Assembly (NCBI GenBank): GCA_050084985.1
Contig: JBITNC010000001.1
Coordinates: 61,752,001-61,816,000, forward strand
DNA from: Nageia nagi
Taxonomy: Eukaryota; Pinophyta
Direction of reading: 5' to 3'
Length of the DNA: 64,000 nt
A program made the translations under genes and the position numbers. Of the stretch, positions 19,684 to 30,446 are shown piece after piece; the stretch's first letter is position 1, and the number at the start of each line of letters is the position of its first letter. The notes under the pieces were generated by a model that was not told the origin of the DNA, made no database searches, and saw only the letters and a list, made by a program, of their open reading frames with translations.

Positions 19684-20640
19684 AAGGGAAAAGGAAATAT
19701 GATGAAAGAAGATCTCAAAATTAGTTATAGAATTTTTTTGAGGAAGCAAAGAGAGAAAATAATGATGAATTTGGAAGGTGGATCTATTGTTGACAAGCAA
19801 CTTTTGGATCTTACAACTATGTTCTAGAAAATATCTCTTCAAAACCAATCTCTTCAAGAATATCAAGATAAGAAAGATGAAGTTGAAATAAGTGGAGGTA
19901 AAAATCTCAATACTGAGATATAAGAAATTCTTGTAAGAAGTTATCCTTTTAAATTAGAATTTAAATTTGATATACCTATTTTTAATGATGAAGCAAATGT
20001 TGAGAAGTTGGATTATTAGATAAAATAAATTGATTTCTATTGTAGAATTCAGCATATTGTTAATGATGAAGATAAAATCCAATTAGCAACCATCAAGATG
20101 GGTGTTTCAACACTTATGTAGTGGGAAGTTCATATTATATATAAAAATGAGAATCTTAAGGATTTCATATCTACATGGGATCATTTTACACATTTACTAA
20201 CTTGATTCCAATCTTAATGTATAATATTTTTGTACAAGCCACACACTTAGAAGAAAGGGGTAAATTTGTAAGAGAAGGGAATAAGAAAAATGATACTAAT
20301 AATAATTCTAAAAAGAATAAAGGAAAGGGAAAAACTACTTCCACTATTAAAAATGAAAAATCTAAAGATCAATGTACTCATTGTAAGAAAGAAGGACATT
20401 TAGAGGTTAAGTGTTGCAAACTACACCTTGAGCAATGCCTGAAGTCTAAATGGCAAGAAAAAAGGAAATAAGAAATCACTCTTACAATAGAAGTAGAAGA
20501 TAGATCTAATGTTGATGAAAAAATGGCATATATGGTTTTACAAGGATCATCTAATACTAATGAGGAAAAGAAATGAATTGAGCTTTTTCATATCAAAGTA
20601 CAAGCTAAGAGAAGTAGAATTGATACATTATTTGATCTGG
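19684..20640 (+). pseudogene. gag: A gag, degraded
   Basis: The translation follows F gag: a KLEFKFD.P.F segment (about 19955), then CRIQHIVNDEDKIQLATIKM (about 20040-20100). A stretch of capsid is deleted, and VQATHLEERGKFV follows at about 20235. The C-terminus has a canonical knuckle, CTHCKKEGHLEVKC (CX2CX4HX4C), within the open piece 20175-20471. The reading frame then enters the protease (DTLFDLGS, about 20625-20643), where B interrupts it at 20645. Several stops and at least one internal deletion make it nonfunctional. Confidence 0.8.
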
Positions 20641-20645
20641 GTTCA

Positions 20646-22016
20646 TGTATTCTTTCATAATTACACTCTAAAAATAGGGTAATATTCTAGTATTCTTTAT
20701 TATTTCATTCATTTCAATGAATCTTTCTTAGTTCCCATTTCCTTTTTTCCCTTTCATATGTACTTAGCCTTTTATCAAAATTGAGTCAAGTCTAAAGAGT
20801 TTTGGGTATTGTCAATAGTCTGAGTAATTTATACGTGTGCTAGTCTTAAATATTTTTGCTTCAAAGGTCTAGCTACTATCTAGTGGGTGTTGTAGTAAGT
20901 CCTAAAAATTGGTATTAATCAATTAAGTTGTTACTTTGATAACTATGTATATAAAGAGAGTCATAGGTATAGAAATTTTTTTTAAGTCATGTTCAGGTAG
21001 TATTATAATATATAAGGGAATTAAGTGTCTAAGTAAAAGTATGAGAGTTATTGTGAATAAAAGTCTAGGTATTATTTAGATCCCAAGTGATGTTGTTGGA
21101 AGTTGTTGTGAATAAAAGTTTAGGTATTGTTTATATCAATAGTGATGATGTCTCAAAGTTTGCTAATCTTCAAAAGGAAGTCTTTACCAAACACCAAAAC
21201 ATTATGGGGAGTAGTGCAAGGAGATATAATAGAACCCACCAATTTTGAGTGATGGCATCATCATTTTTGTATGAAATCAGCATGTCCTAAGACTATCAAT
21301 AGTAGGCATTACCTCATTCACTAAGAGATACTTCATGAAAATAAGTAAATAAAGCTTATCGATTTTAAATGATGATGTCATAACTTTTAGCCAAAATTAG
21401 TAGGTCTTAAGATAATAAGTAGTAGGAAGTACCATATTTAGCAAGAAGTACCAAATTCAATGGGAGATATTTCATAAAGATAATTAGGTAGAACCTATTG
21501 ATTCTAAATGATGATGTCATAACTTTTGCATAAAATTCATGGGTGTTAAGTGAAGCCTGACCATCATTAGAGCTCACTAAAGAGAGATAGAACCTATTAG
21601 ATAGGAGGAATATGGGTAATAAGGAACACTTAGGTCCACTTGATCATGAGTGAACCCCAAGGCTTTATTAATGTGTCGACCATGACTCATTTCCACATTA
21701 TAGTAGCATCTCCAAGGGTAAGATAGTTTGCTATTCTTAATCTTAGCTATGGATTGCTACTTGTGTTGCAATGCCCAAGCTATATAGTTTTAGTTTAATT
21801 TGTTCATCTCTTTCCTATTACTCTTAGCCTTTTATCTCTTTCTTGTTACTTTCAACCTTCACAATAGATAGGAACTAACCTACAACCTAGAGATTGAGTA
21901 GAAAACCTACATGAATGCATCTCCACCACCTTTTACTCTCTCAAGGACCTTACTATTATAGGCAATAGATAACTCAACCAGACCAAACCCTTGAGATTAT
22001 ATTAAAATGATCAATA
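20646..22016 (+). repeat. 5' LTR of element B, with internal deletion
   Basis: 1,371 bp, versus 1,964 bp for the 3' copy. About 600 bp is missing near 21715, corresponding to about 56335-56945 of the partner. The third copy (62390 onward) retains this segment, so it is a deletion here. The lost part includes the TATA box. U3 keeps three units of about 115-130 bp, each with a TGATGTCA or similar site (about 21250-21560). The LTR ends in TA, not CA. Confidence 0.85.
21250..21560 (+). promoter_or_regulatory. U3 repeats with TGATGTCA sites, element B 5' LTR
   Basis: Three tandem units contain a core like TTTTGAATGATGATGTCATA followed by an AAAAT..TGGGT..TAAG block. The octamer TGATGTCA matches those in the U3 of element E, and the period is similar. 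The matching array in the 3' LTR lies at about 55885-56165. Confidence 0.6.
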
Positions 22017-22033
22017 GAAGACCAATCCTTTTT

Positions 22034-22051
22034 TGGTACACCTTATGGGAT
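22034..22051 (+). other. Primer binding site remnant of element B
   Basis: Seventeen bases after the LTR the sequence reads TGGTACACCTTATGGGAT, preceded by a T run. It aligns with the E site TGGCACGCACGGTGGGAC, with similar flanks on both sides, and the differences are mostly transitions. Confidence 0.5.
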
Positions 22052-22399
22052 ACAAGATAAATTCCATATTTAGAAAGCATAAATAGATTAGATAGCTATG
22101 TTTGGTAAGTTATCAATTAGATCCTTCAAATATTATAAGGTTTTTACCATATTATTGGTGACTATGCTATTAACCAATCAATATTTTGAATCCTAGCACC
22201 TCCAAAATGTAGGCTTACTAGAAGTAGCACCAAAAACTCTATTAGATAACCTAGATTTCAAGAGCTATTATTTCCTCACAAGAGGACTAAGCAAAAGATT
22301 TTCTAGATTATATCCCTAAAATTCTCTTAAATGCTATCCCATTATCAGCTGTATTTGACTCTACCCCAAAAAATCCTTCACCTAATTCAACTACTCCAA

Positions 22400-23560
22400 G
22401 CATGGCTCAACCTACTACTTTTATTGCTTGGAACAATGGCCATCCTTTGGTAGTTATTGTTAATTCCCTAGCTATTCCTCAAGCTACTTTCAATTTTTTT
22501 TTCCAAATATGATGGTAAAACACCATATGAACATTATTAATATATCTTTTTATTAGCTTCAAACTTTGATATTACTAATGAAATGGCGATAACTAGATTG
22601 TTATCATACTATTTCGAATGCAAAGTAGCGAAATGGTTCAAAACTCATACCCTTTAGTCTATAAATACATGAAGAGAATTATGTCAAGCTTTAATCAAAA
22701 GATTTGCTACATATGGTGATGATAGTACCTTTTTGAGCCTTATAGCATGTATCAAAAGATATCCTCATGAGTCTATTGATGATTTCAATATCAGATTTGA
22801 GAAAACATGCAAATCTATTCTAAGAAGGATTAGACCAACAAATGCACAATCTCTGGCATATTATAAGAAAACCTTTCTATTGGATCTTAATATGCCTATT
22901 GTTATGTCAAGATATACTTTCCTAAATATTTACCAAATAGCTAAAACCTTTTAACATACTTTGGTGTCTTCTGAAAAAATGCAACCAAAAACCATTATGC
23001 CCTTATTTCTTAATTTACCTCCTAAACAAGCCCAACAAATTTCTTATCTTGGAGTGTTAGCCTTACCACCTCCTTCTAAGCTTATTGTTCAAAATCAAAT
23101 ACTAACACTATGTACTCTTGCATTTACTAGTACAAGTGTTGATTTTAAATATCAAGAGGAGGAAAGAAAAAGACAATTAGAGGTAACTATTAGGAACCTT
23201 ACCAATAAGCTCACTACACAAAAAATGTAGAATCAAGGTTTCAACTATAAAAGATATGATAATTAGAATCAACCTTGATTCCAATATAGGAATAACCAAG
23301 TAGAATAACCTAACATCCCTAAAGTAATTGATAATGATGTTATAGCAAGTTCTATAGAGAGTGATGCTCTAGGAATTATAGAATGGTGTCCTTTATGTTA
23401 TGCTCCTCATTTTCTAGACTTATGTGCAGTCTATCAACACTAGTATTTGGGCTTGCATTCATACCATATGGTGGAATGTGCATCATATCCTATTGTTGAT
23501 CTCACCATGGTCAATTTTTGGCTTTTGAGATATTCTAGAGAATAAGAAAATTGTGTTCAG
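22400..23560 (+). pseudogene. gag: B gag, degraded
   Basis: It starts near 22403 (MAQPTTFIAWNNGHP), paralleling MANPAQNIYPEWDNGVP in E gag. The capsid contains IKRYPHESIDDFNIRFEKTC (about 22750-22810), matching IKRYEQENIPDFNIRFQRTW of E. The open pieces are 22733-22954 and 22961-23230. Near 23390-23430 CPLCYAPHFLDLC fits CX2CX3HX4C, the same shortened knuckle as in E. Nonsense codons break the frame at least six times, most of them explainable by C-to-T or G-to-A changes. Confidence 0.8.
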
Positions 23561-24689
23561 ACTAGAGCCTCTTCTTTAGTGGCCCCATAATAAGCCCAAG
23601 TCACTTAACAAAATCAATAGCCCATTCAAATGTAGCCTAAACTCAAAATAGCAAAGACTCCTTTGGCCCAAACATAGAATTAACAAAATCAATTCCCAAA
23701 AATCAAGATCATGTTTCTTAGAACCTAGGTAATGTTGCCCATGCAAAAGGAAATCCAATTGTGATAAAAAAAGAAGTCCCAAAGAAAGAAGGATCTAGTA
23801 TATTAAGATATCCTTTCATTACAAATCATCATAAGGAAAATGCTACTTGATAATTCAAAAGACATCAACTAGCTAAAATAAGTAAGTTTATCCCATATGG
23901 TTCATATAACATTATGTAAGAACTGAATAGAACTCCTAAAATGATCATGTGTGATGCATTAAAAAATTCTAGGTCAATTGGATCTTTTACAAGAAGCTTT
24001 GAAACTAAGGAATAGTAAGAAAAGGGTAAATGAGAGAAATGTTATCTTCACAATATCTAATGATGTCCCTCCATCTCCCATATGTATAAGGAGACCCCCA
24101 CCTTTCTATTTTTCTCTTAGATTAGAAGGTTGGGTATTTAATAACTATACAATAGATATTGAAGCTACTATTATCATGATTCCCAAAGCTATTGCAAATT
24201 AAATGAAATTATATATCACTAGGTGCATTTATGGTATCATACAATTAGATTCTTCCTTTGTATATGTTATTGGTAGTGTTAAAGGAGTTCCAATAACTCT
24301 TAATGCATTCCTTGATATTTTTATCATTCAAGATATTATTGTATTAATCTTCCACCTCTATTTGGAATCTATTTATCTAGAGAATTTACTACCAAATTGG
24401 GAGGGTACTTAGCTTTAGATTATAGACATATTCTACTTCCCTTCCAAAATAAATAAGTAAATATTCTAAATGAGGCTACCAAAAGTGTTCATCTCAAGAA
24501 GATCATAAAACATAATTGTATGAATGACACTGAACCTATAGAAGTCCTTGAAAGGGATACAATTAGAGAAACACTACTAACAACTAAAATTGTTTAAACA
24601 AATGACTTAAAATTATCAGGTCATAGATGTTAGCATGCAAAACTATTATTTATATGAAAATGTTTAACCAATATCAGTTACAACTAAAA
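23561..24689 (+). pseudogene. pol: B gag-pol linker and protease region, degraded
   Basis: The frames 23978-24202 and 24203-24412 are continuous apart from one stop and read like coding sequence (RVNERNVIFTISNDVP, GSVKGVPITLNAFLDI). The second resembles the beta-strand-rich part of a retropepsin-like domain, but no D-S/T-G triad is visible, so protease is only an inference from position. The region lies between gag and the RNase-H-like domain. Confidence 0.5.
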
Positions 24690-25010
24690 GGGAATATGAG
24701 GTATGGACAACATACTTTGATGGAGCTAGATGTAAATATGGATGTGGAGTTGGTGTTGTATTTAAATCACTAGAGGGGTATATGAAGAGATTCTCATTTA
24801 GATTCACATGTATTTGCATAAATAATGCTACTAAATATGAAACCCTTTATTTAGGGTTATCTAAAGCAATTGGTATGGGAATTAGATGTATAATTATCTA
24901 TGGTGATTTAGAATTGGTCATAAAGTAATTTAGAAACTAGATTAGTGCAAATCCATATATGAGATTTACTAGAGTCATTCTTAGCTATCAATTTTATATC
25001 TATTTCTAGG
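24690..25010 (+). pseudogene. pol: B RNase-H-like domain located upstream of RT
   Basis: The translation shows WTTYFDGARCKYGCGVGVVF (about 24703-24762), then NNATKYETLYLGLSKAIGMG and YGDLELVIK. These are the four signature blocks of plant retroelement archaeal-type RNase H: DG(A/S), TNNxxEYEAL, GDSxLV and a C-terminal segment. The second RNase H of element D aligns with it block by block (FDGSRCEQGGGAGVVF). In D and L0 this domain follows the first RNase H; here it precedes RT by about 500 bp. The conserved Glu of the second block and the Ser of GDS are altered and stops are present. Confidence 0.75.
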
Positions 25011-25479
25011 AGGTAAAACTAAATAGCTAATTCACTTGATAGAAAAGGGACATGTTATAATCCTAGTTATTACAAATGAGAAAGCCTTGGAGCTAAATTT
25101 CAATGTAGGCCATCAATGCCTAATGCTACAAATTTTTGATAAGTATTTGACTCTAATAAGCATATTATGAATTTCCTATTGGATGAAGTAGTAGCTCACA
25201 TATTTAGTACTCAAGAATTACCTATCTCCTTCCAAGAGTTAGAAGTGATTTAACTTAGAAATAATGTCATAAAAAAAGGTTTACTCTCTTTTGAAAGACT
25301 ATTTGATTTGAAGGATGTGCAAAAAACCAAATCTTTGGCCATCTAGAAAGAGATCCACATTGAGTTGGATGTAGAACACAAAAAATGTATAAAAGTTGTA
25401 TCCTAGTGTTTTAATGAAGAGAAGAGAATCATGTTTTAGATTTATCATCAGTTCTCAAAAGTGATTGCTTGGACTTATG

Positions 25480-26200
25480 ATGATTTGAAGACATATGAAA
25501 AAAATGTCATCTAGCACACCATTGACCTTGAACCAAAGGTTAAACCATACAGGAAAAAATAAAGGCTATTCAACCCAAAAATAAGAGAGGCTATGAAGTA
25601 GGAATTGATTAACTACTTGATTCAAAAATTATTTATCCTATTAATTGTTCTTCTTTGGTTGCAAATCTAGTTCTAGTTAGAAATAAGAGTGGAAAGATCA
25701 TATTATGTGTAGATTTGAAAAATCTGAACCAAATGTATCTCAAGAATAATTATCCTCTTCCTCCTATGGAAAAAATCCTACATATAGTAGCTAGAGTTTT
25801 CTACTTTTTAATGATTTATTGATACTCATGATTCAACCAAATTTGGGTAAAAGATGAGGACTAGTACAAAAATGTGTTCACAACCAAATGGAGGATGTTT
25901 TCTTTCTAAAGAATGCCCTTTGGTCTTTCTAATGTGGGAGCTACTTTTCAAAGGGCCATGGATCATGCACTTGGTGATTTGATAAATAAGATTATCCTAT
26001 TCTATCTAGATGATATCATAGTATTTTATAAGAATAGAGAATATCACTTACTACATCTCAAAAAAGTGTTTGAAAAATATGTGGAGTTTGAGATTTCAAT
26101 CAATCCTAAAAATTCTATTTTGTGGTTAACAAAGGAAAATTACTTGAACATATTGTCCCAAAAAAGGGATTGGTAATTGATCCAAACAAAATGAAAAGTA
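25480..26200 (+). pseudogene. pol: B reverse transcriptase, degraded
   Basis: It starts with HTIDLEPKVKPYRKK (about 25518), continues through CVDLKNLNQMYLKNNYPLPP (about 25708-25767) and reaches MPFGLSNVGATFQRAMDHAL. The active-site motif FYLDDI is intact (about 26000-26020, within the open piece 25913-26176). The first catalytic Asp block (usually LDGFSGY or similar) is mutated (FLMIY, then a stop). Nonsense codons and one or two frameshifts inactivate it. Confidence 0.85.
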
Positions 26201-26880
26201 TTGAAGCATTACCACTCCCTTCCAATAAAAGGCCTTGCATATATTCCTTGGTTAACTCAATTTTGTTAAAAATTCATCAATGATTTTTTAGAAATTGTAT
26301 CTCCAATCACTACAATTTTGAAAAAAGATGCTATATTTTCTTGGTCAAAAGAAGTAAGGCAAGATTTTTAGAACATCAAAAAGGTCATAGAAAAAGCTCT
26401 TATTCAAAAAAATCTTAATTTTTTAAAGGATTTCATTATGTATACATATGGAGAAGAGAAAAGTATTGTTGTAATTCTAGCATAGAAAGATGATAAGAAA
26501 GAAGAACATCTAATTATCTTTCATAGCCAGAAATTGAACTAACATTAGAAAAGGTATTCATTTATTAAAAAAATAGAATTTTTCATAATGAAAGAACTTA
26601 ATAAATTTAAGCATTATGTATCCCATTAAAATATCCTTATATTCACTATTCATCATAATGTGAGAAATTACATCATACAAGAAGAATTAGGTGACGAAAA
26701 AGCTGGTTGGATTACTAAGATAATGGAATATGATGTAAAAATTAAACCAAATAAGCTTATGAGAGGTAGGGGTCTATCTAAAAATATAGCAAAAGCCTCA
26801 CACATTATTGCTATCATAGAGGATGAACAACATCTTAATGAAGAAAGTGATTGGATAAAATAAAGTATTTTTTATTTTTA
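26200..26880 (+). pseudogene. pol: B first (Ty3-type) RNase H and connection, degraded
   Basis: The segment follows RT directly: FSWSKEVRQDFQNIKKVI (about 26338), then FHSQKLN, YSFIKKIEFFIMKELNKFKHYV and NYIIQEELGDEKAGWI (open piece 26660-26863). The order matches the gypsy RNase H of D (YYLSRTL, KKLRHYML). Stops interrupt it. Together with the domain at 24690 it gives B two RNase H domains flanking RT. Confidence 0.7.
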
Positions 26881-26929
26881 TACTGGTAAATGTCAAAATC
26901 TTTGGATAGGTTTTAGAGAAGGAGATTTA

Positions 26930-27800
26930 GGCTGCAAGCTTTAACAATTGTGATGATATATGATCATCTTTATAAGAAATTTTTTTATCAACCCCTATTA
27001 AGATTTGTAACTCATGATGAAGTCCAAAGAATATTGTAAGAATTTCATTATGAATTATCTGAAGGACATTATAGTAGACCAATGATTGCAATAAAAATAT
27101 TACAAGTTGGGTACTATTGGCCTACCATATTTTATAATTCATTCAAGATAGCTTGAGAGTGAAAAATGTAGTAGATTTATGGGAAAGAGAAGGCAAGTAT
27201 CTATGCCTCTTAAACCTATGGTGGTTGAGAAACCTTTCCAACAATGGGGTCTAGACTTCATTGGTGTTATAAATCCTAATTCCTCAGTAGGCCATAAGTT
27301 TATCTTGATCGTAATAGATTATTTCACAAAATGGTTAGAAGATATACCATACAAAAATGTATATCAAGAGATAATAATGGAAATGATCAAAATAATAATC
27401 ACTCATTTTGGTATCCCACAAATTGTTGTCTCAAAAAATGGTCCTACATTCATTGGGGCTAATTTGTCAAACTTATTTACTAAGTATGGGATCTACTAGT
27501 TGTTCTTCTCAAATTATTACCCATAGGGAAATGGGTTAGCTAAATCAACCAATAAAACTTAACTTAAATCATTAATGAACAATTGAAGGGAATCTTAAAT
27601 AATGGTATACACATTTGGATATACATTATGGGTAAATGATTAGTATCAAATCAGCTATTAAAAAATTCCCCTGCACATTAGTATATGGTAAAAGGCTTGC
27701 ATCACCAATTCACCTTGAGTTACTAGCATTAAAAATTTTGCAAGAAATAGAATATTATGACTTTGAACCATTGAAAGCTAGGTTTAATCAACTTCTTAAG
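26930..27800 (+). pseudogene. pol: B integrase, degraded
   Basis: The core is in 27179-27499: QQWGLDFIGVINP with the first catalytic Asp, FILIVIDYFTKWLE, then VVSKNGPTFIGANLSNLF. The second Asp position, usually S-D-N-G, has become S-K-N-G, which alone would abolish activity. The block after it (NGLAKSTNKT) replaces the usual Glu context G-Q-A-E-A-T-N. Zinc-finger sequence upstream (26930-27170) and a C-terminal region (27600-28090) are traceable but broken. Confidence 0.8.
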
Positions 27801-28090
27801 TTAGAATAAGATTGGAACAAAGCATATGAATCTTTCCAACATCGATAATAGATAGTCAAGAAGTGGTTTGACAAGAAGAAGTATTCTTAGGTGAAATTTG
27901 AAATAGGAGACATTATCCTCAAATGGGATTAGGAAAGAGCAAATCCTATGAAACATTAAAAATTCAACTCCCTATGGAGCGGGCCCTATATAATCACTCA
28001 AGCCAGGCAAAATAATGCATTCAAATTGTAAGATATCATTAGGTTCTATGAACTACCTATCCTAGTTAACAAGATCTATTTGAAGCATTA

Positions 28091-28603
28091 CCAAATGATA
28101 GGGTGATTTCATAACACCCATTGAAAATTGTATATAGTTTCCAAGAAAAAAATATTACTTTATGTTTGTACATACCTTAAGTCTAAACACATTCTTTGAA
28201 AAGGTAGGTAGCCATTAACGTTGACAATTAACTAGGCATGGTGTAAACTTAGCACTTATGCACTAATAGCTATCAATCAAAAGGATAACATTTAAGAAAA
28301 GGATTTCCTTAAATATTCCAACTATAATACATTACCTTAATTTGAATTCAATGCACTCTAAGTTGATCCATTCCTACTTATTATCTACCAAACCATATAA
28401 TGTGTAAACCCCAATAATTCTTAGTATTAACTTTCATTAATAGACATCTATCACAAACCTTAGGTGAATAAAACATATCCCTCACCTTCCTATTTGATAA
28501 TTAGCTATTTTAGCACATAAGTTTCTAAAGCAACTAGAGCTTAGAATTTATAGATCAAACTAAGCAAGGAGGGAAAGAGTTTTAGAGTACCTTATAGAAA
28601 GGT
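28091..28603 (+). other. Spacer between B integrase and accessory region
   Basis: About 500 bp without a recognisable frame. It may contain a splice acceptor or subgenomic promoter for the accessory region, but I see no clear signal. Confidence 0.4.
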
Positions 28604-29146
28604 TTGAGGTCCTTGATGCAAACCCAAGGTGCAAAGAAGATTGTAGATACCATGATGATAACCAAGCCACCAATTGAAGTTGAACCTAAGGGGGTAGATG
28701 CTAATCTAATTGCTATTAAAAATGAATATCTAGAAAATACTCCTAGGATCAATTGTGCTAAGATGGGGGTGACAAATCACATGGATATATGGCTCACTAA
28801 TCCCATGCACATCCTACTACAACACCTAAAGCCATAGGTCATGGATAAAGGGAAGTCACTCATTGAATTAAAGTGGGATGTGATGATTGACCAGGGCCTA
28901 GCCTATTATGTGCCCTATGAATCATTTACCTATCCTAAGTTATTATATGCTATTACACTCAAGCATAGCTAATATGGATATAAGATAATGGTTTTCAAAG
29001 AATAGCAACAAGAAGTATCTAGGTCAAAACTTGAACTAATATTAAATTACTCCCCTGATTCTATTATTCAATCATTTGTAGTCCTAGTTGATTAGACCTT
29101 TCATGTAAAGAAGCAAATTGATTTAAAATGTGAAAAGGATGGTTTT
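28604..29146 (+). pseudogene. B accessory region, segment 1 (N-terminal)
   Basis: The open piece 28604-28837 and its continuation to 29146 read as one frame with a few TAG codons (INCAKMGVTNHMDIWLTNPM, then YYVPYESFTYPKLLYAITL). The segment stops at the left TSD of F (29142-29146). The frame resumes at 34424 with YRNYDKMLKWIDERYERRT, without loss, showing that F inserted into a continuous coding region. It sits where E has part 1 of its accessory region; direct similarity at this end is weak. Confidence 0.55.
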
Positions 29147-30260
29147 TGATCCAAAAATTTGGATCCCTTCAACATTTAGTAATCTCCATTTCAGTGTGTT
29201 CAATGTGATCATCTTATCTTCAGCTTTTTGATGCTTCTTTTAGATCGAGAATCTGAGTCTATATGTGGAAGTTATGGATTTAAGACCAATTTGTGTATAT
29301 TTGCAAAAAAAATAAAAATAAATGGTAGGACCCACCAGACCACGTAGGACCACATGAGGCAGCTTGCATGGAGACCTGCCTACCAGTCAAGACCACTCAT
29401 TTGACTACCAACAAGCTACCCATGTCCATCTGCCACCATTTACCACCTGCCTGCCATTGTGGTGTTGATTGGTTGACCACAACCAGCTATCTACATGCAA
29501 GCCACCAGCTATCTATGCGTGTGACTTGCCAACCTGCCTACATAGTCAGCTAGACCACCTACATAGTCAACCTAACCATCGGTCAACAGAGTTTGACTTC
29601 ATCCCAGCGAGTGCCACGTGTTAGCACCACAGTGCACCTACCCATTTTGGGAGTATTTTAATGTATTTTGGCATTTTTCAAAGTTTTTTCATGATTTTTG
29701 ATTCACCTAAGGTCCTATTTTTGAGTTGAGTTTATTTTTAAGCTTGTAATAGTCTAAAGAGCATGTTTTTCAATTTTAGAGCTCATTTTTGGGAGATTTT
29801 TGCAACCATTTGAGCCCAAATTTGGTAAGAAGATAAAGGAGGTTAATGGGTATCTAAAAATGTATTTTTTTACCCAATTTCCAAGTTGTAATTATCTCCA
29901 ATTTTAGCTCCAAAAATTGTATAAAAGGGAGCAAATTGTATAGGAAAGGGAAGAAGGAGGATTTCGGGAAATATTTTAATTTTGTTGTGATTTTTAGAGC
30001 TGAGAATGTATTGTGAATGTGAGAGGAGGTTTTGAAGGACCTTGGAGGCCTTGTAAAGTGATTCCCCTATTGATAGTAGAGAGCTTTTGAGTTGGATGTA
30101 GCCCACACTCGGTGAACCAGGATAAATCTTGCTTGTCTCTTCTCTGTGTTTACAATTTGTTTTCCTAAATTTCCTTTACAAGCACTTAATTATTTTAAGT
30201 GTGAATTGATTCATTTGAAGAGGTTAAATTGAAATTTTTAATCTTATAGTTTATGGATCA
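29147..30260 (+). repeat. 5' LTR of element F
   Basis: It begins TGATCCAAAAATTTGGATCC and ends TTATGGATCA. The first 20 bp contain a near-perfect palindrome (GATCCAAA-AA-TTTGGATC, 29148-29165). A TATA box, TATAAAAG, lies at 29920-29927. U3 has a low-complexity ACCA/CTGCC-rich stretch at about 29330-29580. Divergence from the 3' LTR is clear and consists largely of C/T and G/A changes, concentrated in that U3 stretch. Confidence 0.92.
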
Positions 30261-30263
30261 AGT

Positions 30264-30275
30264 TTGGTATCAGAA
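30264..30275 (+). other. Primer binding site of element F (initiator-Met type)
   Basis: TTTGGTATCAGAAC follows the LTR after a few bases. TGGTATCAGA matches the complement of the plant initiator tRNA-Met 3' end; the next bases differ slightly from the usual GC. Confidence 0.85.
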
Positions 30276-30446
30276 CAAGTTGAATCATTGGGATAACCTC
30301 TATTTTTGAGATTGTTGTTGGTGTTTGGAAAGTATTTTTGCATGTATACCAGATCACAAAGCAAGAAAGGAGAAGGAGAATTTGTGGAGGAGGATCCAGA
30401 AATTGGTTCTAGAGTTTGGAAAAAGAAGTAAAGAGAGCTTGGAGCC

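Noticed and set aside
29368-29553. Cys/His/Thr-rich ORF in the F LTR (also 33526-33711)
   Set aside because: Low-complexity ACCA/CTGCC-rich U3 sequence; the two LTR copies have diverged without coding constraint.
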